Shown in pieces: positions 54,873 to 63,329 of a DNA stretch of 64,000 nt; position 1 is the first letter of the stretch; every line of letters starts with the position of its first letter. The translations under genes were made by a program, and so were the position numbers. The notes beneath the pieces were generated by a model, which was not told where the DNA came from, did no database searches, and saw only the letters and a program-made list of their open reading frames with translations. Where the stretch lies: NCBI GenBank assembly GCA_016722025.1, contig JADKGZ010000016.1:73716-137715 (forward strand), written 5' to 3'. This DNA comes from Acidimicrobiaceae bacterium. GTDB taxonomy: Bacteria; Actinomycetota; Acidimicrobiia; Acidimicrobiales; Ilumatobacteraceae.

Positions 54873-55817
54873 TCAAGCCGATTGAGACAGATTTGGTTCG
54901 GGTGGGTTGATCCAGGCGATGTCGGGGACGGCGGGTGCGATCGGGGGCCGACGGAAGCGGTGGGGTTGGGTTGCGTAGGCGTGGTCGAGCACGGCTTGGC
55001 GGTGGGCGCGGATGGTGGTGTGGTGGCCGAGGTGGACGCTGGCTGGGGTGTGGTAGCCGATGCCGGAGTGTCGATGGTGGTGGTTGTAGTGCTCGAAGAA
55101 CTCGTCGACGAACGCTCGGGCGTGGGCGAGGCTGGCGAAGCGTTCGGGGAATCTGGGTGTGTTCTTGAGGGTCTTGAACTGTGACTCGGAGTACGGGTTG
55201 TCGTTGGAGACGTGCGGCCGGGAATGCGATCTGGTGACGCCGAGATCAGCGAGGAGTTGGGCGACGGTTCGCGAGGTCATGGAGCTGCCGCGGTCTGCGT
55301 GCAAGGTCAGCTGCTCACGGTCGATGCCTTCGACCTGGATGGTGGCGGCGATGAGGTCATGGGCGAGACGGTCGGACTCGCGAGGGGCGACGAGCCAACC
55401 AACAGCGAACCGTGACCAGACGTCGATGATGACGTAGAGGTGGAACCAGTTCCATTTGTGGGGGCCGGCGAGTTTGGTGATGTCCCAGGACCACACCTGG
55501 TTCGCGCCGGTGGCAACGAGTTCGGGTTTGAGGTGCGCTGGGTGACGGGACTGTTGGCGGCGTTCGCGGACTTGGTGGCGTGAGCGCAGGATCCGATACA
55601 TCGTTGACACTGAGGCCAGGTAGTGGCCTTCGTCGAGCAACGTTGCCCAGATCTGTGCTGGCGCCTGATCGCAGAACCGTTCGCTGTTCAACACGTCAAC
55701 GATCTCGTCGACCTGGGTTGGGGTGAGCGCACGATGCGACGGTGGTCGTGGTGCTGGCGGCCCTTGCACGGGTGCGGTGAGGTGTCGCCGGTAGTGCGTT
55801 GCTCGGGAGCGTCCCAT
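54873..55817 (-). CDS. IS3-family transposase OrfB (DDE integrase core)
   Basis: At least 314 residues. HTH_21 region LTPTQVDEIVDVLNSERFCD and LASVSTMYRILRSRHQVRER; the rve/DDE core has the first Asp in VWSWDITKLAGPHKW, the second in LTLHADRGSSM, and the Glu in NDNPYSESQFKTLKN. The tail FFEHYNHHHRHSGIGYHTPA is typical of IS3. As in other IS3 members it is probably made as an OrfAB fusion by a -1 frameshift: its frame continues upstream of the ATG into the end of OrfA, and is -1 relative to it. Confidence 0.93.
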   Translation of the reverse strand: MGRSRATHYRRHLTAPVQGPPAPRPPSHRALTPTQVDEIVDVLNSERFCDQAPAQIWATLLDEGHYLASVSTMYRILRSRHQVRERRQQSRHPAHLKPELVATGANQVWSWDITKLAGPHKWNWFHLYVIIDVWSRFAVGWLVAPRESDRLAHDLIAATIQVEGIDREQLTLHADRGSSMTSRTVAQLLADLGVTRSHSRPHVSNDNPYSESQFKTLKNTPRFPERFASLAHARAFVDEFFEHYNHHHRHSGIGYHTPASVHLGHHTTIRAHRQAVLDHAYATQPHRFRRPPIAPAVPDIAWINPPEPNLSQSA

Positions 55818-55888
55818 TGCCTGGCAGGCGGCGACTCGAGCGATCTTGCGGTCGGCGAGTTCGTCGATCGCCGTGTCGATGATGTCGT

Positions 55889-56329
55889 CTACGAGTCGTC
55901 GTTGTCCGCGCTCTTGGAGAGCTGTTCCAAGAGCGCGTGTACTTTTCCCTGGACCTCGATGATCGCTTCGGCTTTGGCGAGTTTGATCTTCAAGCGTTCG
56001 TTCTCGTGGCGGAGCCGGGCGACCTCGTTGGCCGATGGGGCCCCTCGGCCGCCTTCGGACGCGCGGCCTTCGGTCACCACGAGGATGCCTTCGCGGTGTT
56101 GGCGTCGCCAGTCGGTGATGATCGATGAGTAGAGGCCTTCGCGGCGGAGCAGCGCGCCTTTCTCGCCAGGCTCGGAGCAGCGGTCGTACTCGGCGAGCAC
56201 CGAGAGCTTGTAGTCGTTCCGGAAGATCCGACGCTCGGCGCGTTCCCCGGGCGCTCGAAGTGATTTGCGTGACGTTCCACGCCGTTCAGTCTGACCGGTA
56301 CGAATCCCGGTCGTCACCCGCTGCTTCAC
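55889..56329 (-). CDS. IS3-family transposase OrfA
   Basis: About 146 residues. An HTH_Tnp_1 domain (RNDYKLSVLAEYDRCSEPGE, KGALLRREGLYSSIITDWRR) is followed by a leucine-zipper segment (SANEVARLRHENERLKIKLA, KAEAIIEVQGKVHALLEQL) used for multimerisation. The GTG at 56329 follows GCGGAGG and was preferred over a GTG at 56359 that lies inside the terminal repeat. OrfA provides DNA end recognition for the OrfAB transposase. Confidence 0.88.
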   Translation of the reverse strand: MKQRVTTGIRTGQTERRGTSRKSLRAPGERAERRIFRNDYKLSVLAEYDRCSEPGEKGALLRREGLYSSIITDWRRQHREGILVVTEGRASEGGRGAPSANEVARLRHENERLKIKLAKAEAIIEVQGKVHALLEQLSKSADNDDS

Positions 56330-56465
56330 CGCAACCACCTCCGCGAGAATCTGTCTCACGGATCATGGACACAGAGGGTGCCGATGGACCCCCACTTCTG
56401 GAATCGGTCGAAGCCACACGGCTCCGCCGCCACCGCGTCACGGTCGCGTCACGGTCGAGACGCGG

Positions 56466-56502
56466 CTGAGCCGCCCGGACCCTCGTGAGGTGGGCGGCTC
56501 AG
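56466..56502 (-). terminator. 11-bp hairpin after the zinc-ribbon gene
   Basis: CTGAGCCGCCC (56466-56476) pairs with GGGCGGCTCAG (56492-56502), 20 bases past the stop at 56522. Confidence 0.6.
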
Positions 56503-56521
56503 CGGGCGAGGGCGAGACGAG

Positions 56522-56977
56522 TCAGGCGGCGCGCTTCCGGGACCGCTTGGCGGGCGCGACGGCAGCGGCAGCCTTCTCGCCGCGGAGGGCCATCGTGCGG
56601 GCCATCGGCGGGTACGTGTCGAGCGCCTCGGCGATGGCGGTGTACGTCTTGCCCTCCTGCTTCATCGCCCACGCCTGAGCGTCTCGCTGGGCCTTGGTCT
56701 CGGCGTCCACCTTGGAGGTCTCCCACGTCGTGTACTGGGCCGGGCGGACGTGACCGAGAGCGTTGGCCTTGGAGCCGACGGTGCAGCGGTCGCACACGGC
56801 TGCACCGGTCTCCTCGTTGAAGTGGAGTGTGGCGGACTCCTTGCCACAGGTGTCGCAGGTGTCGTCGCCCGTGCGGGTGCGGATCGCGTCGGTGGGCTGG
56901 CGGCGGGAACGGGTCTTGCGGGCGGGTGCTTCGGTCGCCTCGGTGGCGGTGGTCTTGCGGGACTTGGTGGTGGTCAT
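56522..56977 (-). CDS. Element-encoded zinc-ribbon protein with C-terminal HTH-like segment
   Basis: A 151-residue protein. A basic, Thr/Lys/Arg-rich N-terminus (KSRKTTATEATEAPARKTRS) leads to a four-cysteine ribbon, CDTCGKESATLHFNEETGAA followed by VCDRC (residues about 41-65). The C-terminal part AQAWAMKQEGKTYTAIAEAL and DTYPPMARTMALRGEKAAAA looks like a short HTH, ending in a lysine/arginine tail. It may be a DNA-binding regulator of the element. GGACCTT-like bases before the ATG (rc of AAGGACC) give no strong Shine-Dalgarno. Confidence 0.65.
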   Translation of the reverse strand: MTTTKSRKTTATEATEAPARKTRSRRQPTDAIRTRTGDDTCDTCGKESATLHFNEETGAAVCDRCTVGSKANALGHVRPAQYTTWETSKVDAETKAQRDAQAWAMKQEGKTYTAIAEALDTYPPMARTMALRGEKAAAAVAPAKRSRKRAA

Positions 56978-57112
56978 GGTGGGGTCCTTTCAGGACAACT
57001 CGGTTGAGGTGACCGACCGTGGAGGTGGCCGGGCAAAGGCCAAGTATTCGGCACCGGCAATTGGACGTCACGCGTTTCTTGTCGCCTGCTGGCGACTCGC
57101 CTCATGGGTGGT

Positions 57113-57143
57113 GAGACCGTGACGGTGCTGGTGAGAACTGGTG
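57113..57143. promoter_or_regulatory. Candidate right integrase arm sites
   Basis: TGGTGAGAACTGGTG (57129-57143) and GAGACCGTGA (57113-57122) are exact reverse complements of the two motifs inside the left end (45290-45304 and 45321-45330). Spacing between the motifs is 6 bases here against 16 at the left. The 17-base direct repeat CCGACCGTGGCGCGGAC lies at 57174-57190, between these and the attachment site. Confidence 0.55.
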
Positions 57144-57224
57144 CCGACCGTGACCCGAGACCGGACGAGCGAGCCGACCGTGGCGCGGACCGTGGCTCCG
57201 CACCGACATGACCTGAGAACGTCG

Positions 57225-57261
57225 AGAGCCGGTGCCCGCATCGCTGCAGGTCACCGGCTCT
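57225..57261. terminator. Hairpin next to the right attachment site
   Basis: AGAGCCGGTG (57225-57234) and CACCGGCTCT (57252-57261) form a 10-bp stem. It lies eight bases beyond the encoded CCA of tRNA-Pro and replaces the original tRNA terminator left behind at 45160. Confidence 0.6.
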
Positions 57262-57268
57262 TTCGTGT

Positions 57269-57345
57269 TGGTCGGGCTGGCGGGATTCGAACCCACGACC
57301 TCTTGTCCCCCAGACAAGCGCGCTAACAAGCTGCGCTACAGCCCG
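57269..57345 (-). tRNA. tRNA-Pro, anticodon GGG
   Basis: The minus strand folds as a full cloverleaf: acceptor CGGGCTG/CAGCCCG (7 bp), D arm with AGCGCAGCTTGTTAGCGC, anticodon stem CTTGT/ACAAG with loop CTGGGGG (anticodon GGG), and T arm GTGGGTTCGAATCCCGC. The CCA end is encoded (57271-57269). The 3' 45 bases are the right attachment site, so the 3' half of this working gene was supplied by the element. The left remnant at 45204 is followed by ACA rather than CCA, so the host copy probably lacked encoded CCA before integration. Confidence 0.97.
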
Positions 57346-57409
57346 TATGTCGACGGTCGACTCTATCGACTCGCCGCCGCAACGGCTCCACATCGTACGA
57401 ACAACTGCG

Positions 57410-57658
57410 CTACATGAACAACTGCACCAGCCGCCAGCCGAGGTACACCGCGAGCAGCACCATCATCAGCTTGAAGTGCCACGGCGCCTTCATGTCGGCT
57501 TCGTCACCGTCGTCGCCGGCGGCGAGCTTGCGCAGGTTGAGGTTCTTGGCCGTGATCGGCTGTTGCGCCGCGACCGCTCGACCGCACGCCGGGCAGGTGC
57601 CGTCCTCGTTCATGGCCGACGGCGCCCAGTACTTCGCGCACTCCTCACACCACGGCAT
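57410..57658 (-). CDS. Small zinc-ribbon membrane protein
   Basis: An 82-residue protein. The N-terminus has C-x2-C ... C-x2-C (MPWCEECAKYWAPS, then DGTCPACGRAV), and the C-terminus one membrane helix (APWHFKLMMVLLAVYLGWRL). Such proteins are frequent in Actinobacteria beside der; function unknown. It lies nine bases after the der stop, in the same direction, and is likely co-transcribed. It is the first host gene past the tRNA. Confidence 0.75.
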   Translation of the reverse strand: MPWCEECAKYWAPSAMNEDGTCPACGRAVAAQQPITAKNLNLRKLAAGDDGDEADMKAPWHFKLMMVLLAVYLGWRLVQLFM

Positions 57659-57667
57659 CGCGCTGCC

Positions 57668-59012
57668 CTACTCGCTGCGCTTGCGCACACGCAGCTTGAT
57701 GGGCGTGGACCCGAAGTCGAAGGCCTCGCGGATGGAGCGCTCGAGGTAGCGGAGGTACGTGTGCGGCAGCTCGCGGTTCACGAACAGCGTGAACGTGGGC
57801 GGGTCGGTGGCCCCCTGCAGCGCGTACATCACCTTCACGCCGTGCGCTGCGGGTTGGCGCTGTTGCGCATCGGCGATGACGCGGTTCACGTCGCGCGTGG
57901 GCACTCGGCGGTGGTACTGCTCGATGGCCTCCTGCAGCACCGGGCGCAGCTTGTTGACGCCCTTGCCGGTGAGCGCAGAGATCTTGAGCACCGGCGAGTC
58001 GCCGGTGAAGTACAGCTTGCGCTTCACCTCGGCGGTGATCTCCAAGCGGCGGTCGGCGTCGTCGATGAGCTCCCACTTGTTGAGCATCACCACGATCGGG
58101 CAGCCGGCCGCGTCGACACGCTCGGCGAGGCGCTGATCTTGGCTGGTGACGCCCTCGGTGGCGTCGATGATGAGCAGCGCGATGTCGGACGCATCGATGG
58201 CCCGCAACGCCCGCACCATCGAGTAGTACTCGGCCGAGTCGTCGATGCGGCTGCGGCGGCGCATGCCTGCGGTGTCGACGAACACGATGGGCCCGTCGGG
58301 AGTGTCGACCAACGTGTCGATGGCATCGCGGGTGGTGCCCGCCATGTCGTGCACCACCGAACGATCGGCGCCGACCAGCCGGTTGAACAGCGTGCTCTTG
58401 CCGACGTTGGGCCGGCCGACGATGGCAACTCGCGGCGGCGCCACATCGTTGGGGTTCCACAGCGCATCGCCCTCGTCGTCGAGCGGGATGTCGATGACCG
58501 GCTCGCGGGCGCCCTCGGGCAGCACGCTGAGCAGCTCGTCGAGCAGGTCGCCGGCACGTCGGCCGTGCAAGGCGCTGACCGCCTGCGGCTCGCCGAGGCC
58601 CAGTGCCAGGAACTCCCACCGGTCGTTCTCGCGGCGGTCGTTGTCGGCCTTGTTGGCCACCAGGATGACGGGTGCATTGAGACGACGCAGCCAGTTGGCC
58701 ACCGACTCGTCGTCCTGGGTGAGCCCCACCGAGGCATCGACGACGAACAGCACGACGTCGGCCTGCTTGACGGCGGCCTCCACCTGGCGGCTGACCTTCT
58801 CGTCGAGCTCGTTGCCACCGGGCAGCCACCCGCCGGTGTCGACGAGCATGAACGGCACGCCCAGCCACTCGGCCTCCACCTCCTTGCGGTCGCGAGTGAC
58901 CCCGGGACGATCCTCCACGATGGCCACCTGCCCACCCACGATGCGATTGAACAGGGTGCTCTTCCCACGTTGGGGCGCCCCGACGACGACGACCTGTGGG
59001 CAAACTCGACAC
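57668..59012 (-). CDS. der: Ribosome biogenesis GTPase Der (EngA), small compensating indels at the 5' end
   Basis: A 447-residue tandem GTPase needed for 50S ribosome assembly. First G domain: P-loop around FNRIVGGQVAIVEDRPGVTR with DTGG (LVDTGGWLPGG) and NKAD (VANKADNDRREND). Second G domain: VAIVGRPNVGKSTLFNRLVG, HDMAGTTRDAIDTLVDTPDG, FVDTAGMRRRSRIDDSAEYY and VVMLNKWELIDDADRR. The KH-like end reads TDPPTFTLFVNRELPHTYLR and YLERSIREAFDFGSTPIKLR. The first P-loop is garbled (VVVVGAPQRGKST instead of VVVVGRPNVGKST) by one extra G and one missing A, which cancel; the GTG at 59012 is read in the shifted frame. Confidence 0.93.
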
Positions 59013-59016
59013 GCTC

Positions 59017-60421
59017 TCAGGACTGCGATTGCATCGTGGGCGCTGCGCCGCAGGCGTGCCGTCCGTGGGAGACCACCTCCACCGGGGCAGGGCAGGTCGG
59101 CGACGGTGGTGCCGTCGAGAAGCGACCCTCGCTGGGGCGCATCAGGCAGCAGGTAGCGGTGGCCGCTCGGCTCATCGGCCAGGGCGCGGACGATGTCGGC
59201 CCCACCATCAGGCCCGTGACGCCGGTGTTGCCGCCGAAGAACTCGTTGGCGACCGGGATGATGCGGACGTCGCCGCGCCCAGCGTGCGACGAGCGGGGCG
59301 AGCACCTGCGCGCCGAACTCGCCGGTGAGGACGCCGATGGGCACGTCGGTGGGCCGCAGGGCGCACGCTACGCGCGTCGGGCTCGGCATGCTGCAACCAC
59401 CGCGCAGGCCGGTGTCGCCCGCCGGAGTTGCGCGGCGCGGTAGCCCTCGGCCGGGGCGCCGTCGATCGGCGGCGAAGAAGCCGCTCTGCGGGCCGGTGGG
59501 CCGCTCGTCGCGCCGTGGAACTCGAGCTCGAACGTGCGCCATGCCGATACCGTCCTCCGTGCATGGGAAACCCTCGTACGCCTCCGCCTCGGGAACAGCA
59601 GCCCGGCCATCAGGTGAGTACTCGTCGGCGGCGAACACCATCCGACGCCCGAGCACCGCAGGAAGATCTGCTGCCACCCATGGATGCTGTCGACCATCGC
59701 GTGCGCCTCCTCCTGCGTGTATGGGCGCGCATCGACGACTCGGAGTTGAACCTGCTGAGCCCAGCGGCACCACTGCCACCGATCCAGCTCGGGGTACTCG
59801 TCCAGGATGCCCGCCATGGTCTCGTTCGAAGACTGCGCCGTCGTTGACGCCCGGGCACAACACGATCTGGCCGCGCACGGCGATGCCGTGATCCAGCAGG
59901 GCCCGCAACCAGCGCAGGCTCATCCCGCCACGGGGGTTCTTCAGCATGCGACTGCGCACCTCGGGGTCGGTGGCATGGATGCTGACGTGCAGTGGCGAGA
60001 GGCGCTCGGTGATCACCCGCTCGAGGTCGGCCTCGGTGAAGCGGGTGAGCGTGGTGAAGTTGCCATACAGGAACGACAGGCGGTAGTCGTCGTCCTTGAG
60101 GTACAGGCTCTTGCGCAGCCCCTTGGGCAGTTGGTAGATGAAGCAGAACTCGCAGTGGTTGTCGCAAGTGCGCACGCGGTCGAACACCGCGCTCGACACC
60201 TCAGCACCCCGCAGCGGCTCGCCGACCCCTTCTCGATCTCAGGTGGCTCGAGCCATATCGCTGCACTTCCAGCGCTACCTCGCTGTCATCGACGGCCACC
60301 TCCACTCGATGATGTCGCGAGGCACGGTGCCGTTGATGGTGAGCACGACGTCGCCGACGACGAGCCCGGCCCGCTCGGCGGCGGAGCCGGGCGCGACAGC
60401 GGCGACAGTGGGCAACGACAT
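59017..60421 (-). CDS. DUF512-family protein: PDZ plus radical-SAM-like domain, several frameshifts
   Basis: Pieces in order: a PDZ-like start (MSLPTVAAVAPGSAAERAGL, VVGDVVLTINGTVPRDIIEW), a short linker (DDSEVALEVQR), then VFDRVRTCDNHCEFCFIYQL and PKGLRKSLYLKDDDYRLSFL, with the C-x3-C-x2-C of a radical-SAM-like cluster, YGNFTTLTRFTEADLERVIT, RLSPLHVSIHATDPEVRSRM and GIAVRGQIVLCPGVNDGAVF; later DUF512 blocks (PIGVLTGEFGAQVLAPLVAR, DIVRALADEPSGHRYLLPD) follow. Frames change near 60250, 60205, 59830, 59570, 59330 and 59100. The family is widespread in Actinobacteria and Firmicutes with der nearby; its reaction is unknown. The stop at 59017 just precedes der. Confidence 0.8.
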
Positions 60422-60473
60422 GGTGCTCAAGGTTACCGGCGGGCGCCGACGACCGCCGGTAACCTGCACTGCT

Positions 60474-61420
60474 GTGACCGTCGACCGCGTGCTGCTGGCA
60501 GAGCCTCGCGGCTTCTGCGCCGGCGTGGAGATGGCCATCAAGGCCCTCGCGTGGATGGTGCGGGCCTTCGACCCGCCCGTGTACTGCTACCACGAGATCG
60601 TGCACAACAAGATCGTCGTGCAGCGCTTCGAGGCGCAGGGCGTCGTGTTCGTCGACGACATCGCGGACGTGCCGCAGGGCATGCCCATCATGCTGTCGGC
60701 CCGGGTCGGCGCCGGAGGTCGTCACGGCTGCCCGCCTGCGCGGCAGCTACGTGGTCGACTCGGTGTGCCCGCTGGTCACCAAGGTGCACCACGAGGTGAA
60801 GGTGCGCGCCGGCAAGGGCTTTCGCATCGTCTACGTCGGTCACGAGGGGCACGAGGAAGCGGTGGGCACGATGGCCGTCGCACCCGACCACATCAGCCGA
60901 GTGGAGAGCATCGCGGAGGTGCTGGCGCTGCCCTCCTTCGACGGCCCGGTGGCCTTGCTCGCGCAGACCACGCTGTCGCACCGCGATTGGGAAGGCGTGG
61001 CGGTTGCAGTGCGCGAGCGCTACCCACAGGTGTGGTCACCCGGTCGCAGCGACCTGTGCTTCGCCACCACCAACCGGCAATCGGCCCTGATGGCGATGGC
61101 GCCGCGCTGCGATGCCATCGTGGTCATCGGCTCGGCCAACTCCTCGAACACCCGCGCCTTGGAGAAGTTGGCCATCGAGGCCGGGTGTGCCCGGGTGTTC
61201 CGCGTGAACGGCGCCGGGCTGCCCGCGAAGCCTCTCCGGCACGGTTGGCGTCACGGCCGGCGCCTCGGCGCCCGAGGAGCTCGTCGAAGCCATCATCGCC
61301 CGGCTCGCGCCTCGTGATGGGGTGGAGCTGCTGCGCGTCACCGAAGAGGACGAGTACTTCCCTCCCCCGCGCAACATCCGCGATCTGCAATCGGCCATCG
61401 GCATCGCTGCCGCAACCATG
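60474..61420 (+). CDS. ispH: 4-hydroxy-3-methylbut-2-enyl diphosphate reductase (IspH), two frameshifts, 3' end unclear
   Basis: Last step of the MEP isoprenoid pathway, reducing HMBPP to IPP and DMAPP with a [4Fe-4S] cluster. VLLAEPRGFCAGVEMAIKAL has the first cluster Cys; CYHEIVHNKIVVQRFEAQGV holds the substrate His. After a slip near 60710: RGSYVVDSVCPLVTKVHHEV (second Cys), GHEGHEEAVGTMAVAPDHIS, LAQTTLSHRDWEGVAVAVRE, SDLCFATTNRQSALMAMAPR (third Cys) and VVIGSANSSNTRALEKLAIE. A second slip near 61230 leads to ASAPEELVEAIIARLAPRDG and EEDEYFPPPRNIRDLQ. The true stop is not clear because the frame stays open past the expected end near 61420. The start is the GTG at 60474. Confidence 0.9.
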
Positions 61421-62029
61421 AGGGCGTGTAAGCTCGGGCATCGCCCAAGCTATCGGCGGTGTTCGACGATCGCCGGCTCGCCGCCAGCGACCCTGTCCTC
61501 GCGACGCTCGTTTGCTTCTAACCTGCTGGCCATGTTGTCGCCCCACCATCCGCCTGCTTGGCCCACGGCATCGCCGCGTCGGTGCCGGGTTAGGCGGTCG
61601 TGATCGCCGGTGTGGTGCCACTGGACGCCACGGCGTCCGCAATCGCAGGCGGCTGCTCGAGGTCTGGCTTAACCGCCGTCGCCGCGCGCTGCGGCGATCC
61701 ACGCCAGTGCTCACGCTGGCCATGGCCATCGACATCACCTCGACCTTCCTCCGCCTACCTGGCCACGGTGTTGCTCAAGATCGCCCGTGGCCCGTCGCGG
61801 CAAGACCAGGTGTCTTCGCGTTGCGATTCACGCCGCAGGAAAGAGCGACGCTTTCCATCGCCATCGGCGGGCGGCCGTGCAGGATCCACCGCTCGCTCCG
61901 GTCGCTCCCGTCTTCCTGGGCATCCTGCTCCACACCGCCACCGCCTGACCTCACCCCGCTCTCCGAGTGTGTGGCGACCAACCGAGTCTGGCACTCGGAT
62001 GGTCAGTTGCGGGGGACTTGGCTCCAGGG
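61421..62029. other. About 600 bp of unassignable, probably error-rich sequence
   Basis: Lies between ispH and the acyl-CoA dehydrogenase 3' end. No frame gives a recognisable protein. Base quality here appears as poor as in the flanking frameshifted genes, so a real gene could be hidden. Confidence 0.5.
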
Positions 62030-63218
62030 GACTTCACGGTCGACTCCGGACGTCACCGGGCAGGCCCAGCACGCGCTCGCCGAGGATGTTGAGCATCACT
62101 TCCGTCGTGCCGCCCTCGATCGAGTTGGCGCGACTGCGCAGGAACGCCTTCTGCGGGGTGGCGTACTCCATGGCGTGCTCGGGCCGCACCATCTCGTAGC
62201 TTTCGTCGACCATGCGCGTCGCTCCATCAGGTTCGATGCTCGACCTCGTAGATCGCCTTATTTCGGTTCGCGCCGGCCAGCTTCGCGATCAGCCCTCAGG
62301 CCCAGGGTTGCCATCTTGCGATTCTTGTTGGCGCGGATGTTGGTGAGCCGCAGCACTTCGGCTACCGGAACCAGAGCTTCATCACCTCGTCCTGGTGGCT
62401 GCCGTCCTTCGTCCGCCGGCGGATCCGCTCCTGGCCTTCACCAGCGGGGCGATCGTGCCCGAAGCCGCGCTGTGGATCGACGCCGCCGATCGAGACCCGC
62501 TCGTTCATCAGCGTGGTGAGCGACGCCGCCAGCCGTCGCCGGGCTGGCCCGCCAGCATCTCAGAGCTTCCGGGATGCGGGTGTCGGTGAAGGCCCACCTC
62601 GTTGAACTCGGCCTCGCCGGTCATCTGCCGCAGCGGCAGCGTCGACCCCGGGCCATGCATGTCGACCACGAACGCAGTGAGGCCTTTGTCTTCACGGCCT
62701 CGGGGTTGTTGCAGCTAACGACGCAGGCCCCAGTCGCGACAGGTGGAGCCAGCGTCGTTCACACCTTCTGGCCGTTGACCACCCACTCGTCGCCATCCTG
62801 CACGCCCTTCGGAGGAGAGGCCGGCGAAATCGCTCCCGGAACCGGGCTCACTGAACAGCTGACACCAGATCTCCTCGCCGGTGAACAGCGGGCGCAGGTA
62901 GCTGTCTTCTGCTCGTCGGTGCCCCTGCACCGCCACAATCGGGCCGCACATGCCGTGCCCGATCGGGTTACGGTACCCCTGGGGGTTGGGGGCGCCCTGC
63001 AGGATAGATCGGCTCGTTGATCAGCTTCTGCAACTTCCGGGTTGAGACCGACCGCCGCAGCCCCTCGACGAAGTGCACCACGCCAACCCACGGTCGAACT
63101 GGGCGCCCAGGAACGTGACCGCGTCGACCTGCTTCAGCGGGAACTCGGTGAGCGGTGCGTCGACGAGGTCGGCGACCTGCTGCTCCTCGGCGTTGAGGTG
63201 GGTCTCGGTGATGGTCAT
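62030..63218 (-). pseudogene. Acyl-CoA dehydrogenase, heavily frameshifted
   Basis: The start MTITETHLNAEEQQVADLVD follows AGGAGG. Pieces across frames: VTFLGAQFDRGLAW, LQKLINEPI, NPIGHGMCGP(IVAVQGH), EEIWCQLFSEPGSGSDFAGL, SPPKGVQDGDEWVVNGQKV (the CQLFSEPGSGSD(L/F)AGL and 'W.VNGQKVW' motifs), then near the 3' end YATPQKAFLRSRANSIEGGT and TEVMLNILGERVLGLPGDV. The whole covers about 396 codons, a normal ACAD length, but at least ten frame changes occur. The density of single-base errors matches the surrounding 59-64 kb, so this may be an intact gene badly sequenced rather than a true pseudogene. FAD-dependent oxidation of an acyl-CoA is expected. Confidence 0.7.
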
Positions 63219-63329
63219 CGGCCTCCTGATGAACAGGCCCGGCGGGACGGCCTGGCAAGGAGCGCGGTGGACGATGGTGGCCCTGTGCGGCGACTGCCGA
63301 ACCGTACGGTCGCCGTGCCGTTCCTCAGC

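Larger units (their letters stand above)
54871..56371 (-). mobile_element. IS3-family insertion sequence, about 1.5 kb
   Basis: Two ORFs (tnpA and tnpB) on the minus strand lie between imperfect terminal inverted repeats: the left end starts TGTCAAGCCGATTGAGACAG and the right end, read on the minus strand, starts TGTCCATGATCCGTGAGACA. Both share TGTC and TGAGACAGATT with a one-base offset. No clear target duplication was found, so the exact boundaries are tentative. It inserted inside the tRNA-Pro element, upstream of the methyltransferase gene. Confidence 0.8.
45204..57315. mobile_element. 12.1-kb integrative element in tRNA-Pro(GGG), phage-satellite or remnant-prophage type
   Basis: The 45-bp repeats at 45204-45248 and 57271-57315 bound the element. 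Nearly all genes inside lie on the minus strand: zinc-ribbon protein, IS3 insertion, methyltransferase-Mrr fusion, integrase, Xis-like protein, HNH endonuclease, TerS-like protein, winged-helix protein, small genes, HK97 prohead protease, three small genes and a WhiB-like gene. Start-stop overlaps (ATGA) link the protease block and the HNH/TerS/Xis-like block. No TerL, portal, major capsid, tail, holin or lysin gene is visible, so the element cannot form virions alone. It could depend on a helper phage (satellite), or be a deleted prophage. Candidate integrase arm sites and element-specific repeats are listed separately. Confidence 0.88.

Noticed and set aside
54867..56375. Target-site duplication of the IS3 element
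   Set aside because: No matching 3-4 base direct repeat was found at the best inverted-repeat boundaries.
57347..59443. Plus-strand frame of nearly 700 codons over der
   Set aside because: Shadow of Der on the minus strand; its product (Val/His/Arg-rich) matches nothing and der is unmistakable.
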